Assembly: GCF_024171925.1 (NCBI RefSeq)
Contig: NZ_JAMTCO010000016.1
Coordinates: forward strand, 170,982 to 234,981
Source of the DNA: Actinokineospora diospyrosa
GTDB lineage: Bacteria > Actinomycetota > Actinomycetes > Mycobacteriales > Pseudonocardiaceae
DNA length: 64,000 nt
Reading direction: 5' to 3'
A program made the position numbers and the translations under genes. The notes beneath the pieces are model-generated. The model was not told the origin of the DNA. It did not search any database and worked only from the letters and a program-made list of their open reading frames with translations. The first letter of the stretch is position 1. Each line of letters opens with the position of its first letter. Below are positions 49,588 to 58,436 of this stretch, piece after piece.

Positions 49588-51165
49588 GTGCGGAGGTCGG
49601 TCGCGAGTGCTCTGGTTGCCGCGCTCGCCCTGACCGCGAGCGCGCTCGTGGCGTGCACGGCCGACCCGCCTGCGCCGGTGACCGAACAGCGCGGCCCCCG
49701 CGGAGCCGTTCCCGCCGGGCTCGAACGGTACTACGGCCAGGCGATGACCTGGGAAGACTGTGCCCCTTACGCCAAGACCGACGGTGACCGGGAGCCGCTG
49801 CGCGCCGAGGGGGTCCGCTGCGCGCGGTTGACGGTGCCGCTCGACTACGCGAAGCCCGGCGCCGACACGATCACCCTGGGGATCGTCCGAAAACCGGCAA
49901 CTGAGAACGGGGCGCGGATCGGGTCCCTGATCATCAACCCGGGCGGTCCGGGTGTGGCCGGTTTGTCCACTGCGGTGCGTTTGTCCGGTGTCGCCGATGT
50001 GAACAAGCGGTTCGACTTCATCGGATTCGACCCACGTGGTACCGGTTCGAGTGAACCGGCCGTCCACTGCCTGACCGATGCCGAGCGCGACGCGGAGCGG
50101 GCCGACGACGACGAGTTGGACGCCTCGCCGTCCGGGGTCGCCAAGGTCGAGGCCGAGCAGCGCGACTACGTGGCCAAGTGCGCCGAGCGCACCGGCCACG
50201 GCGCCGCCATGCTGGCCAACATCGGCACCCGCGACGTCGTGCGCGACATCGACGTCCTGAGGTCGGCCCTCGGCGACGAGAAGTTGACCTACCTGGGCTA
50301 CTCCTACGGCACCCGGATCGGCAGCGTCTACGCCGAGACCTTCCCCGGCAACGTCCGCGCGATGGTCCTCGACGGCGCCGTCGACCCGACCCAGGACGCG
50401 GTCGCCGAATTGGTCGCCCAGGCCACCGGGTTCCAGTCCGCGTTCACCGACTTCATCGCCTGGTGCGTGCAACGCCAGGACTGTGCCCTCGGCGGCGACG
50501 CCACCCGTGCTCAGTCGGCCTTCCAGCGCTTAGTGCGGCCGTTAGTCACCCGCCCGATCGAGACCAGCGACGGGCGGCGGCTGTCGTTCTCCGATGCCAC
50601 TACCGGCGTCACCCAGGCCCTCTATTCAGAGAAGCTCTGGGAGTTGCTCAACACCGGCCTCAACGAGCTCAAGCAGAACCGCGCCCAGACCCTGATGTCT
50701 CTTGCCGACGCCTACATGGAGCGCGACAGGCACGGTCGCTACACGACAACCCAGGACGCGTTCGTCGCTGTCCGCTGCGTCGACGACACTCGCGTAACCG
50801 ATCGCGCAGCCGTCCTCGACGCCCAACGCCGCTATAAGGCAGCCGCTCCGTTCCTCGACGACGGAGGTCCGGCATCCGACGCACTCGACGCTTGCGCGTT
50901 CTGGCCGGTGCCTCCGACCGGCACGGCACACCTACCTTCGGTGAAGGGCCTCCCGCCGGTGTTGGTCATATCAACAACTGGTGACCCAGCCACGCCTTAC
51001 GAAGCCGGTGTCGCTCTAGCGGGTGCATTGGGTGGCCGGTTGTTGACCTACGAGGCCACCCAGCACACCGCGTTCCTCCAGGGTGTGCGCTGTGTCGACG
51101 ACGCGGGTGCCGCTTATCTCACCGAGCTGCGGCTGCCGCCAGAGGGCGTGCGCTGCTCAGCCTGA
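49588..51165 (+). CDS. Hip1/SlpE-like lipoprotein alpha/beta hydrolase, copy 1
   Basis: 525 residues from GTG 49588. Lipobox ending LVAC with lipidated C23. Hydrolase motifs: NPGGPGVAG (oxyanion), S239 in GYSYGTRIG, TTGDPATPYEAG (Asp) and TQHTAF (His). Related to tripeptidyl aminopeptidases and mycobacterial Hip1/CaeA (Rv2224c) with its neighbour Rv2223c, which cleave envelope proteins. Two TTA codons sit at 50530 and 50542. A second copy follows after 12 bases, so they are a tandem duplication. It is divergent from secA2. Confidence 0.88.
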   Translation: MRRSVASALVAALALTASALVACTADPPAPVTEQRGPRGAVPAGLERYYGQAMTWEDCAPYAKTDGDREPLRAEGVRCARLTVPLDYAKPGADTITLGIVRKPATENGARIGSLIINPGGPGVAGLSTAVRLSGVADVNKRFDFIGFDPRGTGSSEPAVHCLTDAERDAERADDDELDASPSGVAKVEAEQRDYVAKCAERTGHGAAMLANIGTRDVVRDIDVLRSALGDEKLTYLGYSYGTRIGSVYAETFPGNVRAMVLDGAVDPTQDAVAELVAQATGFQSAFTDFIAWCVQRQDCALGGDATRAQSAFQRLVRPLVTRPIETSDGRRLSFSDATTGVTQALYSEKLWELLNTGLNELKQNRAQTLMSLADAYMERDRHGRYTTTQDAFVAVRCVDDTRVTDRAAVLDAQRRYKAAAPFLDDGGPASDALDACAFWPVPPTGTAHLPSVKGLPPVLVISTTGDPATPYEAGVALAGALGGRLLTYEATQHTAFLQGVRCVDDAGAAYLTELRLPPEGVRCSA

Positions 51166-51177
51166 CAGGATGGGTGT

Positions 51178-52713
51178 GTGCGTACATCCCGCGTGGGCGT
51201 GTTGGCCGCGGCCGCACTCCTCTTGAGCGCCTGCACCAGCACCATCACCGGTACCCCGACGGCGGGGCAGACCGAGCAGTTGGGTCCCAAGGGCCCGGTG
51301 CCCGCTGGTCTGGAGCGCTACTACGGCCAGGCCCTCACCTGGCGCGACTGCCGCTCGTTGAGCCACGACGACGAGAGCAAGAGTGCCTTCGGCACCCGAG
51401 GGGTCGAGTGCGCGCTGCTTAGCGTCCCGCTGGACTACGCCAAGCCAGACGGCCGCACGATCACCGTTGGTGTCTTGCGCCAGCGCGCCACGGGGGAGAA
51501 GGTCGGCTCGCTGCTGCTCAACCCGGGTGGCCCGGGGGCGTCCGGTATGTCTGCCGCCGTGTTCATCGCCGGTAAGGCCAAGAAGTCCGCTCTAGTGGAG
51601 AAGTTCGACATCATCGGCTTCGACCCGCGCGGGGTCGGGGTGAGCGAGCCGAGGATCGAGTGCCTCACCGACGCTGAGATGGACGCCAAGCGCGTCCAGC
51701 CGGAGCCGGACACCGTCGCCGAGGTGGAGGCGGAGAACAAGGCGTACGCGGACGGCTGCGCCAAGCTCAGCGGCGGCGCCGAGGTGCTCGCCAACGTCGG
51801 CACCCGCGAGGTCATCCGGGACATGGACGTCCTGCGCTCCGCCCTCGGCGACGAGAAGCTGAGCTACCTGGGCTACTCGTACGGCACCCGGATCGGCACC
51901 GCCTACGCCGAGACCTTCCCCGGCAACGTCCGCGCGATGATCCTCGACGGTGCCGTCGACCCGAACGAGGACCCGGCCCAGCAGACGATCGGGCAGGTCA
52001 AGGGCTTCGAGCAGGCCCTCGACGCCTACTTCGCCCAGTGCTCCCGCTGCAAGGTCACCTCCAAGAGCCAGTTGGAGGCGCTGCTCAAGCCCCTCGAGGA
52101 CAAGCCCCTCGCCGTCGGCAACCGCAAACTCTCCCTCAGCGACGCCTCGACCGGCATCGCCGCCGCCCTCTACAACGACGAGTACTGGGTGATCCTCACC
52201 AAGGCGCTCGACGAGCTGTCGGCTGGCAAGGGCGACACCTTCCTGCTCCTGGCCGACGCCTACATCGGTCGCGACTCCAAGGGCGGGTACTCCAACCTCA
52301 TGGCCGCCCTCAACGCCATCCGCTGCGTCGACGAGCCCCGCATCACCGACCGCGTGACGCTCGAGTCGACGTCCCGGCAGATCACCGAGGCCACCAAGGG
52401 CACCTTCATGGCCGACACCGACCCGCCGCTACCCGCCCTGGACACCTGCGCGTTCTGGCCGGTCCCCAACACCAGCCAGCCCCACCAGCCCAAGGTCGAC
52501 GGCATCCCCACCCTGCTCGTCATCTCCACCACCGGCGACCCGGCAACCCCCTACACAGCGGGCGTCAACCTCGCCAAGGACCTCAACGCCCGCCTGATCA
52601 CCTACAAAGCCACCCAACACACCGCCTTCTTGGACGGCTCCTCGTGCGTGGACGACGCGGGCATCGACTACCTGGTCACTCTTAAGCCGCCTGCCCAAGA
52701 CCTCACTTGCTAG
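51178..52713 (+). CDS. Hip1/SlpE-like lipoprotein alpha/beta hydrolase, copy 2
   Basis: 511 residues from GTG 51178. Lipobox LLSAC with C19; active-site serine S234 in GYSYGTRIG; DPATPYTAG and TQHTAFLDG supply Asp and His. Similar in length and motif order to the upstream gene, including the shared GPVPAGLERYYGQA-type opening. It presumably acts on surface peptides or proteins in the cell wall zone. The 12-base gap from copy 1 implies one transcript. Its 3' end overlaps the converging GNAT gene by 11 bases. Confidence 0.88.
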   Translation: MRTSRVGVLAAAALLLSACTSTITGTPTAGQTEQLGPKGPVPAGLERYYGQALTWRDCRSLSHDDESKSAFGTRGVECALLSVPLDYAKPDGRTITVGVLRQRATGEKVGSLLLNPGGPGASGMSAAVFIAGKAKKSALVEKFDIIGFDPRGVGVSEPRIECLTDAEMDAKRVQPEPDTVAEVEAENKAYADGCAKLSGGAEVLANVGTREVIRDMDVLRSALGDEKLSYLGYSYGTRIGTAYAETFPGNVRAMILDGAVDPNEDPAQQTIGQVKGFEQALDAYFAQCSRCKVTSKSQLEALLKPLEDKPLAVGNRKLSLSDASTGIAAALYNDEYWVILTKALDELSAGKGDTFLLLADAYIGRDSKGGYSNLMAALNAIRCVDEPRITDRVTLESTSRQITEATKGTFMADTDPPLPALDTCAFWPVPNTSQPHQPKVDGIPTLLVISTTGDPATPYTAGVNLAKDLNARLITYKATQHTAFLDGSSCVDDAGIDYLVTLKPPAQDLTC

Positions 52714-53053
52714 GCGTCCGCTGATAGACGTGCACCACTGACCCGGCGCGGTAGCCCAACCGCTCGTACCAACCCAAGGGCCAGTCGGTCGCCTCGGCGA
52801 TTAAGAACCAGATATCTGCCCCGGCTTGCGCGGACCGGTGCAGCGCCTCCACGACGAGCCGCCGCCCCAAACCCCGCCCGCGCCATTGGGGCCGCACGAC
52901 CACGTTCTCGAACTGCGCGATTCCGTCCCGCACGTACAACTCGCCCCGCTCGTAGAGGGTCGTCCGCTCGGCGAGCTGGATGAGCCGCTCCTCGGTGTCC
53001 TCGGGGTAAGCCGCCTGCCAATCGGCGATCAACGACGGCCGCAGCTGCGCCAC
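52703..53053 (-). CDS. Short GNAT family N-acetyltransferase
   Basis: 116 residues from GTG 53053 (GAGG eight bases upstream; TTG 53059 is weaker). The acetyl-CoA loop RPQWRGRGLGRRLVVEALH is plain, and EATDWPLGWYERLGYRAG at the C-terminus is typical of the fold. The first strands of a normal GNAT are short, so the protein is at the small end of the family. Substrate unknown. It lies on the same strand as, and just downstream of, the MFS/lprG pair, after a 57-base gap with a palindrome (53090-53105). Confidence 0.82.
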   Translation of the reverse strand: MAQLRPSLIADWQAAYPEDTEERLIQLAERTTLYERGELYVRDGIAQFENVVVRPQWRGRGLGRRLVVEALHRSAQAGADIWFLIAEATDWPLGWYERLGYRAGSVVHVYQRTPSK

Positions 53054-53110
53054 CGACAACGCCTCGACCCTGGACCCCGCCGATCGGGCAGCACTCCCGA
53101 GTGCTAGCGA

Positions 53111-54634
53111 TCACCCCATGGTCACACCACGCCGCCCCCGGCTCCACAGCATTACCGCCACCACAACCCCCACCCCGCACAACACCGAGGTGATCAGGAA
53201 GACGTCCGTGAACTGGGTGACCAGGGCCGCCTGCAACGCGTCCAGGTACTCGCGCTGCTCGCGCGCAGCCACCTCCGGCGACTTGCCCCACGGCAGCGGC
53301 AAAGCCAAGCCCGCCGTCAGGGAGTGGAACCGGTGCAGCCCCCAAGCCGACAGCGCCGCCACACCCACCAGCATCCCCGTCATCCGGGCGACCACGACCC
53401 CCGCGGACGCCACCCCGTGGCGCTCAGCGGGAACCACGCGCAGCACCACCGACGACAGCGGCGCGATCACCAGACCCAGCCCTAGCCCCGCGACCACCAG
53501 GTCCACGTCCACCCGCGACAGTCCGAAAAGCGACTCCGCGGCCGCGGGGTTCGCGGGCCAGCCGGACATCAACAGGTAACCGGCGCCCGCGATGACCATG
53601 CCTGCCGCAGTCACGGCCCATTCCCCGAAGCGCCCCGCCAACAAGCCGCCGACCACGGCCCCGATCGGTAGCGCCACCAGGAAGCGCAGCAACAGCAGGA
53701 CGCCACCCTCGTCGTCCTTGCCCATCAACGCCTGCGCGAACAGGTCCACATCAACCAAGGTGATCATCAGGGCGGCACCCGCCACCCCAGACACGGCTAG
53801 CGCGCCCAGGAAGGCGCGCATGTTCACCCCGGCCGGGTCGATCAGCTTCGTAGGCGTCCGGCGTTCCCACAGCAGGAACGCGACCAACGCCGCTACAGCC
53901 CCCAAGAGCACCGGTAGACCCCACGGCGGCAATACCGCGTTGCGCGGGTCCGGGTTGTACAACCCGACCACGGCAAGCCCAAGAGTCAACGCCAGCAGCA
54001 GTCCACCCACGACGTCTACGCGTACCGGTACCTCTGCCTTGCGATGCGCGGGGACGGTGAACTGAATGGCCACCATCGCCAGCACCGCCAAGGGCACGTT
54101 GACCCAGAACACCCCGCGCCAGCCGCTGATCCCGAACGCGTCGCCCCACAGCGGTAGGGCCGCCAGGGCGACCCCATAGAGCGGGCCGATGACGCTACCC
54201 AACTCCTGGGCAGCGCCAACGGTCCCGAGAACGGTGGAACGGCGGCGTTCGTCCCACAGGTCCGCGGCGAGCGCCATCGTCACCGGCAGCAGCGCGCCGC
54301 TCGCCACGCCTTGCACGACCCGCCCCGCCACCAGCATCGGCAGGTCCTCGGCGAGCGCGGTCACCACCGACCCCACCAGGAACCCGACGAGGCAGAGCTG
54401 GAGCAGGAGTTTGCGCCCGAACCGGTCCGAGGCCTGACCGAGCAGCGGCATCGCCGCGATGTAGCCGAGCAGGTACCCGGTGATGATCGGGGTGACCTGC
54501 TCGAGGCGGTTCACCGCGATCTCCAGGTCGGTCATGATCTGCCGCAGGACGCTGACCACCACGTAGGTGTCCAGCGCCCCCAGCAGCACGGCCAGCGCCC
54601 CCGCGCTGATCGCGACAGTGCGTCCCCTGCTCAT
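53111..54634 (-). CDS. MFS transporter of the P55 type (Rv1410c-like)
   Basis: 507 residues, with about 14 membrane helices. The MFS loop motif reads [15 protein letters not shown], and [23 protein letters not shown] is the antiporter region. ATG 54632-54634 overlaps the lprG stop by 4 bases. In mycobacteria the lprG-Rv1410c pair moves triacylglycerides or glycolipids to the outer envelope and contributes to drug tolerance; the same pair here should do the same. It was picked over a general drug exporter because of this fixed neighbour and coupling. Confidence 0.88.
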   Translation of the reverse strand: MSRGRTVAISAGALAVLLGALDTYVVVSVLRQIMTDLEIAVNRLEQVTPIITGYLLGYIAAMPLLGQASDRFGRKLLLQLCLVGFLVGSVVTALAEDLPMLVAGRVVQGVASGALLPVTMALAADLWDERRRSTVLGTVGAAQELGSVIGPLYGVALAALPLWGDAFGISGWRGVFWVNVPLAVLAMVAIQFTVPAHRKAEVPVRVDVVGGLLLALTLGLAVVGLYNPDPRNAVLPPWGLPVLLGAVAALVAFLLWERRTPTKLIDPAGVNMRAFLGALAVSGVAGAALMITLVDVDLFAQALMGKDDEGGVLLLLRFLVALPIGAVVGGLLAGRFGEWAVTAAGMVIAGAGYLLMSGWPANPAAAESLFGLSRVDVDLVVAGLGLGLVIAPLSSVVLRVVPAERHGVASAGVVVARMTGMLVGVAALSAWGLHRFHSLTAGLALPLPWGKSPEVAAREQREYLDALQAALVTQFTDVFLITSVLCGVGVVVAVMLWSRGRRGVTMG

Positions 54635-55335
54635 GGCGCGGTGATCGTCACCGGCTTGTCCACGTCGGACAGGGTCAAGTCGACCGTCGCGGTCTGGCCC
54701 TCCCCGCTGGGCAGCTTCACCGAGGCCTTGACGGGCTGCTTGTTGTCCTCGCGCACCCACACCGTGATGTCCACGTCGCTGTTCACGCCGGGCACGACCG
54801 CGCTGACGACGTCCTTGGTGGCCTTACCGGACACCTTGTAGGTGGAGGTCCCGTCCAGCGACTCCTTGCTGTCGGTGCGCGGGTTCTGGACCTTGCCGAG
54901 CACGTTGGCGATGCCCTTGTCCGGGTCGAGGATCGCGGAGGGGTCGTAGATGTTGGAGCTCAGCGACGCCGGGTACTTCTGGAAGCCCCCGGTGGGGCCC
55001 TTGATGTAGAGGGAGTCGTCGACCAGGACGAACTCGCCTTCGATGAGCTGCCCGAGCAGGGTCAGCTTCACCGTGCCCTTGGCGGCACCGGAAGGCCCGC
55101 CCTCCCGGGTGAGGTCACCCTCGGCGTTCTGCACCGGGATGGCCGACACCGTCCCGTTGACCTTCAGCGTGAAGTGCGCGCTCTTGATCTGCTTCGTCGC
55201 CGCCGACGCGTCGCGCAGCAGCGCCGCCCCGTCCGGCAGGTTCCCGCCGCCCCCGGTCGGCTCATCCGATGTACACCCCGTCGCCAGCACCCCGAGGAGT
55301 GCCAACACCGCCACGACCCACCCGCGCTTGACCAT
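54631..55335 (-). CDS. lprG: LprG/LppX family lipid-binding lipoprotein
   Basis: 234 residues from ATG 55335. Lipobox LATGC with C21; the mature part shows the LppX/LprAFG pattern: [63 protein letters not shown]. These proteins have a half-barrel with a large lipid pocket and carry glycolipids between membrane and envelope. It is the first gene of the lprG-P55 operon. Its promoter lies in the 177 bases shared with the divergent unknown gene. Confidence 0.92.
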   Translation of the reverse strand: MVKRGWVVAVLALLGVLATGCTSDEPTGGGGNLPDGAALLRDASAATKQIKSAHFTLKVNGTVSAIPVQNAEGDLTREGGPSGAAKGTVKLTLLGQLIEGEFVLVDDSLYIKGPTGGFQKYPASLSSNIYDPSAILDPDKGIANVLGKVQNPRTDSKESLDGTSTYKVSGKATKDVVSAVVPGVNSDVDITVWVREDNKQPVKASVKLPSGEGQTATVDLTLSDVDKPVTITAP

Positions 55336-55512
55336 GGCCCAGATCGTAGGCGGCCGCCGCTGAGGGCCGCGGAAGTTGTCCACAGCGGGGTGTGACACTC
55401 CCTGTTACAACTTTCAACCTTTCGGGTGTTGGTTTCGGAGAGTGCTTGAGTTCCCCCATTCGGGGAGTCAAGGTTGTCCATATTGACGACGAAGCGCAGC
55501 GGCAGGTGTTCA

Positions 55513-56100
55513 TTGAGTGACGTAGGTCTCGGTCGAGTGCAAGCCGTCGTGTGGGCGGATCTGGTCCCCTACGCCTCCTCGGTCTTCCTGGAGGTGACCG
55601 ACCTGGTCGGCCCGCTCGCCGGGCGCATGGTCAGCTACCTGGCCGCCCCCTGCGGCAGGCTCGCGACCTCGGTCAACCCGGTCTCCGCGGTGGTGGCGGC
55701 CGGTCAGCTCACCTCGGCCGAGATGGCCTCGGTGGCGGGGCTGGGCTCCATCGCGGAGGAGGGCTTCGAGGAGATCGCGGCCGTCGTCCGCCGCGCGGGC
55801 CACGCCCCGCTGTTCGCGGGCACCGACCTCACCCTCGCCCTGCGCAGGCGCCGCTTGGTCGCGGTCCACTGCGCGAACCCGGCGATGCGCGACCAGTTGC
55901 TCGCGTGGGTCGACCAGACCCCCTCGCTCGGCCTCCGGCGCGTCCCGTCCCGGCTCATCGAGCAGGCCGTCGGCGCGACCGCCGACCTGGTCTGCCCGGA
56001 CCAGAGCCGCGACTTCGAGGGCTTCCTCTACCGGCTCTCCGAGCGCATGGAACTGATCGAGTGGAGCCTCGACCGCGACCTCATGCCGGTACTGATCTAG
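55513..56100 (+). CDS. Hypothetical protein, possibly Pseudonocardiaceae-specific
   Basis: About 195 residues; TTG 55513 (GGCAGG upstream) or GTG 55537. Alternating hydrophobic and polar segments (VFLEVTDLVGPLAGRMVSYL, VVAAGQLTSAEMASVAGLGS) with no signal peptide, catalytic motif or known domain; the C-terminus ends FEGFLYRLSERMELIEW and a short tail. Codon use is normal, which supports a true gene. It is divergent from lprG and overlaps the 3' end of the GlxA-type regulator by 20 bases. Function unknown. Confidence 0.65.
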   Translation: MSDVGLGRVQAVVWADLVPYASSVFLEVTDLVGPLAGRMVSYLAAPCGRLATSVNPVSAVVAAGQLTSAEMASVAGLGSIAEEGFEEIAAVVRRAGHAPLFAGTDLTLALRRRRLVAVHCANPAMRDQLLAWVDQTPSLGLRRVPSRLIEQAVGATADLVCPDQSRDFEGFLYRLSERMELIEWSLDRDLMPVLI

Positions 56101-57070
56101 ATGCTGGCACTGATTTAGGCCGGAACATCTTCCGGTAGGCCAAGGGCGACACCCCGATCGCCGATCGCAGGTGCTGACGCAGCGAGGTAGCGCTACCGAG
56201 GCCCGATTGCTCGGCAACCTGATCCACCGGTAGATCCGTTGTCTCCAGAAGGCGGCGAGCCAACCTGATCCGCTGCTGGATGAGCCAGGCCCCCGGCGAT
56301 AGCCCTGTCTCCGCGCGGAAGTGACGCGAGAAGGTCCGCACGCTCATAGAGGCGTGGTCGGCCAGCGTCGCCAACTCCAACGGTTCGTGCAGCCTGCGTA
56401 GAGCCCACGCGCGAGTAGGCGCGACTCCGTCGGAGCCACCTTCGGGCAGCGGGCGATCGATGAACTGGGACTGCCCACCCTCCCGCCACGGCGGCACCAC
56501 GCAGTACCGAGCGGCCCGGTTCGCGGCCTCCGAACCGAAGTCCGTGCGGATGACGTGCAGGCACAAGTCCACCCCGGCCCCCAGCCCGGCGGAGGTCAGC
56601 ACGTCCCCGTCATCGACGAACAGCACGTCCGGGTCCAGCCGGACCGCCGGGTAGAGCTCGCGGAACTCGTCGGCGAACTTCCAGTGCGTGGTCGCGGGCC
56701 GCCCGTCCAGCAGACCGGCCGCACCCAGCACGAACGCACCAGTGCAGATCGACATCACCCGCGCGTCCGGCCGCACCCGCGCGAGGGCGGCGGCGATGTC
56801 GCCCGGCAGCGTCCCCAGCAACCGCGGCCCCGGTGACCGGGTACCCGGCACGATCACCGTGTCCGCGGTCTCCAGCGCCTCCGGTCCGTGGTCGAGCAGC
56901 GCGGTGAACCCGGTCGTCATCCGCACCGGCTTCGCGTCGACCCCGCACACCACCACCTCGTAGAGCGGTTCCCCGGCCGAGTCCACCGCGGCCCGCATGA
57001 CCTGCGGCGGGATGGTCAGGTCGTAGCCGACCGCCTCGTCGATCGCCAGGACGGCCACCCGGTGCGTCAT
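56081..57070 (-). CDS. GlxA family transcriptional regulator (DJ-1/PfpI plus AraC)
   Basis: 329 residues. The N-terminal DJ-1/PfpI-like domain (MSICTGAFVLGAAGLLDGR has the nucleophile-elbow Cys) senses a ligand; the C-terminal AraC domain has two helix-turn-helix parts: LATLADHASMSVRTFSRHFR and VDQVAEQSGLGSATSLRQHL with GVSPLAYRKMF. Members control uptake or catabolic genes. It is divergent from an MFS transporter, which it probably regulates. ATG 57070. Its 3' end overlaps the converging unknown gene by 20 bases. Confidence 0.9.
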   Translation of the reverse strand: MTHRVAVLAIDEAVGYDLTIPPQVMRAAVDSAGEPLYEVVVCGVDAKPVRMTTGFTALLDHGPEALETADTVIVPGTRSPGPRLLGTLPGDIAAALARVRPDARVMSICTGAFVLGAAGLLDGRPATTHWKFADEFRELYPAVRLDPDVLFVDDGDVLTSAGLGAGVDLCLHVIRTDFGSEAANRAARYCVVPPWREGGQSQFIDRPLPEGGSDGVAPTRAWALRRLHEPLELATLADHASMSVRTFSRHFRAETGLSPGAWLIQQRIRLARRLLETTDLPVDQVAEQSGLGSATSLRQHLRSAIGVSPLAYRKMFRPKSVPASRSVPA

Positions 57071-57080
57071 GGCCAGATTC

Positions 57081-57096
57081 TTGCACATATTGGCAA
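57081..57096. promoter_or_regulatory. Candidate operator between GlxA-type regulator and MFS gene
   Basis: TTGC-AC-ATAT-TG-GCAA: matching outer arms TTGC and GCAA around a self-complementary ATAT centre. It lies 11 bases before the regulator start and 47 before the MFS start. The only obvious symmetric site in this 72-base spacer. Confidence 0.35.
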
Positions 57097-57142
57097 TCAG
57101 GCCACTAGGCCAAGGCGGCGGCTTGGCCGCACCCTTGACGCC

Positions 57143-58420
57143 GTGACACAGACACAGATCCGGGTCCGGCGGCCGCACTGGGCCTGGTTCGTCGCGGGCG
57201 TCGCCTTCGTCGCCCTGGTCGGCGCCGCGGGCTTCCGCGCCGCGCCCAGCGTGCTCATCGATCCCCTGCACAACGAGTTCGGCTGGTCCACCGCGACCAT
57301 CTCCACCGCGGTCAGCATCAACCTGCTCCTCTATGGACTGATCTCGCCTTTCGCGGCCGCCCTCATGGAACGGCTGGGCATGCGCAAGGTCGTCTCCGGA
57401 GCGCTTGTGCTCGTCGCCGCGGGAAGCGGACTCACCGTCTTCATGACCGCGAGCTGGCAACTCCTCCTGCTGTGGGGCGTCCTTGTCGGCGTTGGCACCG
57501 GCTCTATGGCGCTCACCTTCGTCGCCACTGTCACCTCGCGGTGGTTCGTCAAGCACCAGGGACTCGTCAGCGGTGTCCTTACCGCGGCAGGGGCGGCGGG
57601 ACAGCTGGTCTTCCTCCCCGTAGTGGCCCAGCTGGCCACCCACAGTGGATGGCGGACCGCGTCACTCGCCATCTCCTTCACCGCACTCGCCGTCGTCCCT
57701 CTTGTCCTCATCGCACTCCGGGACAAGCCCAGCGACGTTGGCACCACGGCCTACGGCGCTACCGGCACCGAGGACCCAATCCCCGCGACCAGCGGCCGCA
57801 CCGCCTCCCGCGCACTCCAAGTCCTCGGCCAGGCATCCCGCACCGGCACCTTCTGGCTCCTCGCGGGAGGGTTCGCCATCTGCGGGGCCTCGACCAACGG
57901 ACTCATCGGCACCCACTTCGTGCCCGCCGCCCACGACCACGGCATGCCAACCACCACAGCCGCGGGCCTCTTGGCCCTAGTCGGCCTCTTCGACGTGATC
58001 GGCACAATCGCATCCGGTTGGCTCACCGACAAGATCGACCCGCGCTACCTGCTCGGCGCCTACTACACCCTGCGCGGCGCGTCGCTGTTGATCCTGCCGC
58101 ACCTGTTCGCCGCCACCACCGAGCCACCCATGTGGGCGTTCATCGTCTTCTACGGCCTCGACTGGGTCGCCACAGTCCCACCGACGGTGGCCCTGTGCCG
58201 GAGGGTCTACGGCCACGACGGACCAATCGTGTTCGGTTGGGTCTTCGCCTCCCACCAGGTCGGCGCGGCCCTCGCAGCCGTCGGCGCGGGGCTCACCCGC
58301 GACCACCACGGCAGCTACGACCCCGCCTGGTACGTCGCGGGCGGACTGTGCGCCGCGGCGGCGCTCATGTCACTGCGGATCACCTCACACGGGCTCGATA
58401 AGGCGCGCACCACCAGTTGA
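57143..58420 (+). CDS. MFS transporter (OxlT/YbfB-like)
   Basis: 425 residues from GTG 57143, with 12 membrane helices. The GTGSMALTFVATVTSRWFVKH and LVGLFDVIGTIASGWLTDK motifs and overall length point to the oxalate/formate antiporter-like branch of MFS, which moves small organic acids. Substrate unknown. It is divergent from the GlxA-type regulator. Only 16 bases separate its stop from the glnA2 start, so some glnA2 transcription may come through this gene. Confidence 0.85.
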   Translation: MTQTQIRVRRPHWAWFVAGVAFVALVGAAGFRAAPSVLIDPLHNEFGWSTATISTAVSINLLLYGLISPFAAALMERLGMRKVVSGALVLVAAGSGLTVFMTASWQLLLLWGVLVGVGTGSMALTFVATVTSRWFVKHQGLVSGVLTAAGAAGQLVFLPVVAQLATHSGWRTASLAISFTALAVVPLVLIALRDKPSDVGTTAYGATGTEDPIPATSGRTASRALQVLGQASRTGTFWLLAGGFAICGASTNGLIGTHFVPAAHDHGMPTTTAAGLLALVGLFDVIGTIASGWLTDKIDPRYLLGAYYTLRGASLLILPHLFAATTEPPMWAFIVFYGLDWVATVPPTVALCRRVYGHDGPIVFGWVFASHQVGAALAAVGAGLTRDHHGSYDPAWYVAGGLCAAAALMSLRITSHGLDKARTTS

Positions 58421-58436
58421 TGTCTACGCTGCGCTC

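Noticed and set aside
47214..49787. Long forward frame opposite secA2
   Set aside because: No domain, and it opposes a complete SecA2 with all helicase motifs.
53090..53105. CIRCE/HrcA operator (AGCACTC-CC-GAGTGCT)
   Set aside because: Arms match CIRCE half sites, but the spacer is 2 bases in place of 9 and the adjacent genes are not chaperones; more likely a chance palindrome or hairpin.
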